From a virus, in IMG/VR virus record IMGVR_UViG_3300032268_001411, positions 1 to 64,000 of that record: a stretch of 64,000 nt of DNA; one strand, written 5' to 3'. Made by a program: the position numbers and the translations under genes. Shown in pieces: positions 61,036 to 64,000 of the stretch (position 1 is the first letter of the stretch; each line of letters opens with the position of its first letter). The notes beneath the pieces are model-generated. The model worked only from the letters and a program-made list of their open reading frames with translations, was not told the origin of the DNA and made no database searches.

Positions 61036-61914
61036 TTAAATGTATTGATATCCTTTTATTTTTTCTGGTACAGTAATACCTGCTTCCCCACAAGCTTCTT
61101 CAAATCTATGTTTGACTATTTGATTTGGAGCTCTAAAGTAATTGTAGTCTAAACTATATTGAAATGATTTAAAATTGGGAAATAATTTATAGACATTATG
61201 TATAGGGTTATCTTCTATATCAAAATTTCTCCCAATTTTAACAAATTCTAATTCATCATTTATAATAGTTAATTGATTATTTGAACAATAAAAATCACCA
61301 CCTACTCCTTTAGGACAACCCTCTAATGTAGTTAATTTATTGTTATAACACCAAAAACTATCAACTACTTCCTTAGGGCAACCCTCTAATGTAGTTAATT
61401 TATTGTTATGACACCAAAAATTACCACCTACTTCCCCCGGGCAGCCCTCCAATGTAGTTAATTTATTATTATGACAATTAAAATTACCACCTACTTTCCC
61501 CGGACATCCCTCTAATGTAGTTAATTTATTGTTATCGCAATTAAAATTACCACCCACTTTCCCCGGGCATCCCTCTAATGTAGTTAATTTATTATTATGA
61601 CAATGAAAACTACCACCTACTTCCCCTGGACACCCCTCTAATGTAGTTAATTTATTATTGTGACAATAAAAATTACCACCTACTTCCTTAGGACACATAT
61701 TTAAATTATCTAAGTTATTGTATTCGCAAAAAAAGCTACCCGTAACTCTACCAAATTTTAGAGGAAGTTTAGATAGGTTTTTTTCGGATACTCTAACATT
61801 CCCATCAACATCAACCGTTCCATCTTCATTTATAGTATAATTTTGTATACCATATTTTTTGCAAATAGAGTCAATATCTTCAACTGATTCATTAAACTTT
61901 TTTAAGTATTTCAT
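61036..61914 (-). CDS. LRR-like repeat protein with capsid-targeting-like leader
   Basis: 292 residues. It begins MKYLKKFNESVEDIDSICKK and shares the following domain (YGIQNYTINEDGTVDVDG) with 50226-50858. Eight 20-residue repeats follow (NKLTTLEGCPGEVGGNF, CHN and variants), nearly identical at DNA level, so copy number has recently expanded compared with four in the other gene. The shared C-terminal domain (KHRFEEACGEAGI, KIKGYQYI) ends the protein. Its start overlaps the stop of the next repeat gene by four bases. Confidence 0.65.
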   Translation of the reverse strand: MKYLKKFNESVEDIDSICKKYGIQNYTINEDGTVDVDGNVRVSEKNLSKLPLKFGRVTGSFFCEYNNLDNLNMCPKEVGGNFYCHNNKLTTLEGCPGEVGGSFHCHNNKLTTLEGCPGKVGGNFNCDNNKLTTLEGCPGKVGGNFNCHNNKLTTLEGCPGEVGGNFWCHNNKLTTLEGCPKEVVDSFWCYNNKLTTLEGCPKGVGGDFYCSNNQLTIINDELEFVKIGRNFDIEDNPIHNVYKLFPNFKSFQYSLDYNYFRAPNQIVKHRFEEACGEAGITVPEKIKGYQYI

Positions 61915-62903
61915 ATGTATTCGTAACCCCTTATTTTTTGTGGGAATACTTTCCTTTTTTTCTTAATATTAGGATTGTCACTATAATATTCTTCCCATAA
62001 CACTTCATATACTTCTTGAAATCTACTTCTGAATATTTTATTACCCCCAGCAAAATAATTCCATTCCATACTTTTTCGGAAATTTTCAAAGCCTGGCGCT
62101 AAAGTTCTATAGATTTCATATATAGGATTATCCTTGAAATTGAATTCAGCAACTCCGGTTCTTGTTTTTGTTCCAACACGAATACGACTGAAATTTTGAC
62201 CTACCAATGTAATCAGATTATTATTACAATATAAACCAACTCCGATTTCTTTAGGACAATAATCGATTGATGTCAATTGATTAAATGAACAATCAAAAGT
62301 ACCAGCAACTACATCCGGGCAACCTTTGAGCGATGCTAATTTGTTGTGTTTACAACTAAAATCCCCACCTATTACTTTAGGACATCCTTCAAGTGATGTT
62401 ATTTTGTTATAGGAAAAAAGTAATGATTTACCAATTTCTGGTAAATGTTCCAGTGATGTCAATTGATTGTAGGAACATACAAAATTACCATCAATCTTTT
62501 TTGGTGCACCTTTTAATGATGTTAGGTTACTGTGTGCACAAACAAAATCACCAGTAACTTCATCTGGACAATTTTCCAATGTTGAAAGTGGGTTGCTATA
62601 GAACAAAAAATCACCATTAACTTTACCAAGTTTTATAGGTAATTTTTCCATTGGTTTTACTATGATAACATCACCATCAACATCGATAAATCCATTTTCA
62701 TTAATTGTGTAATTTTTAATCTCCAATTGTTCACAAACGAATCCTTTAACTTTATTTTCAATTTCTGGATGTCCAGACGCTATTAATAAAGCTAAATCTA
62801 TATCGTCCATATTTCCAGTTGAAATTAACTTCTTTAGATTTTCAATCTCTTCAGGATTTAAATTTTCCTTAATATAATTTTTATATTTTTTCAAATATTT
62901 CAT
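61911..62903 (-). CDS. LRR-like repeat protein with capsid-targeting-like leader (diverged)
   Basis: 330 residues. Leader MKYLKKYKNYIKENLNPEE; a short helical domain; then about eight diverged 20-residue repeats (SNLTSLKGAPKKIDGNF, NKITSLEGCPKVIGGDF) and a C-terminal domain with WNYFAGGNKIFRSRFQEVY and KIRGYEYI that matches the other two family members. It is co-transcribed with its paralogue downstream (4-base overlap) and the nucleotidyltransferase upstream (3-base gap). Confidence 0.65.
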   Translation of the reverse strand: MKYLKKYKNYIKENLNPEEIENLKKLISTGNMDDIDLALLIASGHPEIENKVKGFVCEQLEIKNYTINENGFIDVDGDVIIVKPMEKLPIKLGKVNGDFLFYSNPLSTLENCPDEVTGDFVCAHSNLTSLKGAPKKIDGNFVCSYNQLTSLEHLPEIGKSLLFSYNKITSLEGCPKVIGGDFSCKHNKLASLKGCPDVVAGTFDCSFNQLTSIDYCPKEIGVGLYCNNNLITLVGQNFSRIRVGTKTRTGVAEFNFKDNPIYEIYRTLAPGFENFRKSMEWNYFAGGNKIFRSRFQEVYEVLWEEYYSDNPNIKKKRKVFPQKIRGYEYI

Positions 62904-62906
62904 ATT

Positions 62907-63659
62907 TTATTTATACCTCCTATCATAAGCTAATCTTCTAGCTTTAATTATTCTTTCTATATATCCATTCCTTCTTAACAATTTGAAAACCAAATTCTCA
63001 ACCGAGAATTCACCATCTTTTTGAAGTCCAGCCTTTCTCGAATCTTTAATCTTCTTCCAAAGTTTTTTTATCTTCTCAGCCACATCTTCTAAATCACCAC
63101 TGGACTCAATATCCTCTTCAATATCTTTAACTCCTGACATAAATTTTTCTGCCTTACTACGAATTAATTCTTCATCCGGCACAAAATCTGCCCTAGTTGG
63201 TTTTACTACCCATTCATCATTCATTAGAGAATAAACACCAGTAGATATTCTATCGTGACCTAAATCTTCACAAAATAGTTCAACTTCAAAACCTAAGATT
63301 CTAATATCGTGTTGAAGTTTCCATACCTTCTCTTTAGCATCTAAATACTTTTGTACTAATTCCCTATTATCATCTACTTTAGAAAAATCAAAGATTAAAT
63401 GAACATCGAAATCAGAATAATCACTCCAATTATAATTGGCTAGGGAACCCGTAAAAACAACATCCCTTAATTCTACATCACCCAATTCTAAATAATCAAA
63501 ATAATCGTTTGCTAATTGAAGTAAATTTTCTTTGATACTCTCATCTAATTCAAAATTATCCCAAATTTTAGGATTTAATTCATCTTTTAAGTGAAATGAT
63601 TTGATTGGTGCAAATTGTGCCTGGGCAAAATTCTGAAATTCTAAAATCTTTCTGAACAT
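62907..63659 (-). CDS. Nucleotidyltransferase-superfamily protein
   Basis: 250 residues. The N-terminus MFRKILEFQNFAQAQ is loosely leader-like. The Pol-beta nucleotidyltransferase signature is clear: VVFTGSLANYNWSDYSDFDV (GS with DxD) and EVELFCEDL with the third acidic residue. The rest is helical with a basic C-terminal end (LLRRNGYIERIIKARRLAYD). It could add nucleotides to RNA or protein; such genes are common in large T4-like phages. It is the first gene of the leftward operon at 61-63.7 kb. Confidence 0.75.
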   Translation of the reverse strand: MFRKILEFQNFAQAQFAPIKSFHLKDELNPKIWDNFELDESIKENLLQLANDYFDYLELGDVELRDVVFTGSLANYNWSDYSDFDVHLIFDFSKVDDNRELVQKYLDAKEKVWKLQHDIRILGFEVELFCEDLGHDRISTGVYSLMNDEWVVKPTRADFVPDEELIRSKAEKFMSGVKDIEEDIESSGDLEDVAEKIKKLWKKIKDSRKAGLQKDGEFSVENLVFKLLRRNGYIERIIKARRLAYDRRYK

Positions 63660-63720
63660 GATATTTTAGTAATCTTATTTTAATATATATATATATTAAA
63701 CTAAGACATACAATTTTTAT

Positions 63721-64000
63721 ATGATTAAATCTTATTACCAATTTATAATAGAATCCGTGCTATTTACCTCAAATCAATTCAAAGATATCTTGAAGTCTAT
63801 TGATGATGTAATCGCAAAAGACTTTCTCGAACTAATCGACCAGGATATAAAAACTACTTTTAATGCACTTAATGTCACTGATAAGAATGACACTATATCT
63901 TTTATTCCTGATAACCAATTTCAAAATAAAATCAAATCATCTAATTTAGAAAATTTATTAAAAGATGATAAAAATAAAACATCTGTAGGTCGCCTTATAC
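63721..64000 (+). CDS. Paralogue of the CxxC-array protein (partial, runs off right edge)
   Basis: From ATG 63721 the frame is open to the window end (about 93 residues). It starts MIKSYYQFIIESVLFTSNQF, a leader, and continues FKDILKSIDDVIAKDFLELI, which matches the beginning of the protein at 57560-59218 (FKNILRGIESPVATALIDIE). ISFIPDNQFQNK likewise matches ISFITDKKAQQI. It is transcribed divergently from the nucleotidyltransferase operon. Confidence 0.6.
   Translation, partial: MIKSYYQFIIESVLFTSNQFKDILKSIDDVIAKDFLELIDQDIKTTFNALNVTDKNDTISFIPDNQFQNKIKSSNLENLLKDDKNKTSVGRLI

Overview
The window is a piece of a large, AT-rich genome of a T4-like contractile-tailed phage (myovirus), probably infecting a Bacteroidetes (Flavobacteriia-like) host. 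The evidence for T4-like ancestry is a set of recognisable proteins: large terminase, portal (gp20-like), prohead protease fused to a scaffold, major capsid protein (gp23-like), head-completion nuclease (gp4-like), sheath stabiliser (gp15-like), baseplate wedge gp25, a very large tail sheath, clamp loader (gp44-like) and the late sigma factor gp55. The host guess rests on A-rich leaders without clear Shine-Dalgarno sites and on a tmRNA whose tag starts with Gly, as in Bacteroidetes. No host gene is visible. Structural genes are scattered on both strands.

Layout. 1-13 kb: tail fibre with collagen-like repeats (cut by the left edge), baseplate-assembly protein, a homing endonuclease, tail sheath and two large unknown proteins. 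13-20 kb: small unknowns and a terminase large subunit broken by an atypically split intein with a free-standing endonuclease gene between the two intein halves, followed by ClpS. 20-31 kb: spanin-like pair, a Gly-Gln repeat protein, isochorismatase-like hydrolase, gp25, clamp loader, gp15-like protein, a polymerase-B palm fragment, HAD phosphatase, endonuclease, gp55 and gp4. 31-43 kb: HTH protein, portal, protease-scaffold, capsid and possible decoration protein, interleaved with three more endonuclease genes. 43-50 kb: ThyA, Fpg/Nei-like glycosylase, M20-like peptidase, glycosyltransferase and a polymerase-A-related protein with a perfect palindrome over its start. 50-64 kb: accessory region with repeat proteins, an NFACT-R domain protein, a second M20-like peptidase, a tmRNA, an HExxH metalloprotease, a LAGLIDADG ORF, an adenine methylase, Cys-rich proteins and a nucleotidyltransferase.

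Two themes stand out. First, at least a dozen otherwise unrelated proteins begin with a short leader resembling MKYLKKYxxFxES. It looks like the capsid-targeting peptide of T4 internal head proteins (MKTYQEFIAE in T4 IPIII), which the prohead protease removes; these proteins may be packaged in the head and ejected with the DNA. Second, the phage carries three separate parts of bacterial ribosome-rescue and protein-quality-control pathways: a tmRNA with an apparently expanded tag, the adaptor ClpS, and a stand-alone NFACT-R domain (the RqcH C-terminal domain) that carries one of these leaders. I know of no description of this combination and consider it the best candidate for a new system here.

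Caveat: three genes (gp55, the polB fragment and the gp26-like gene) each need a +1 shift to read through. These could be programmed frameshifts, real decay or single-base insertions in the assembly.
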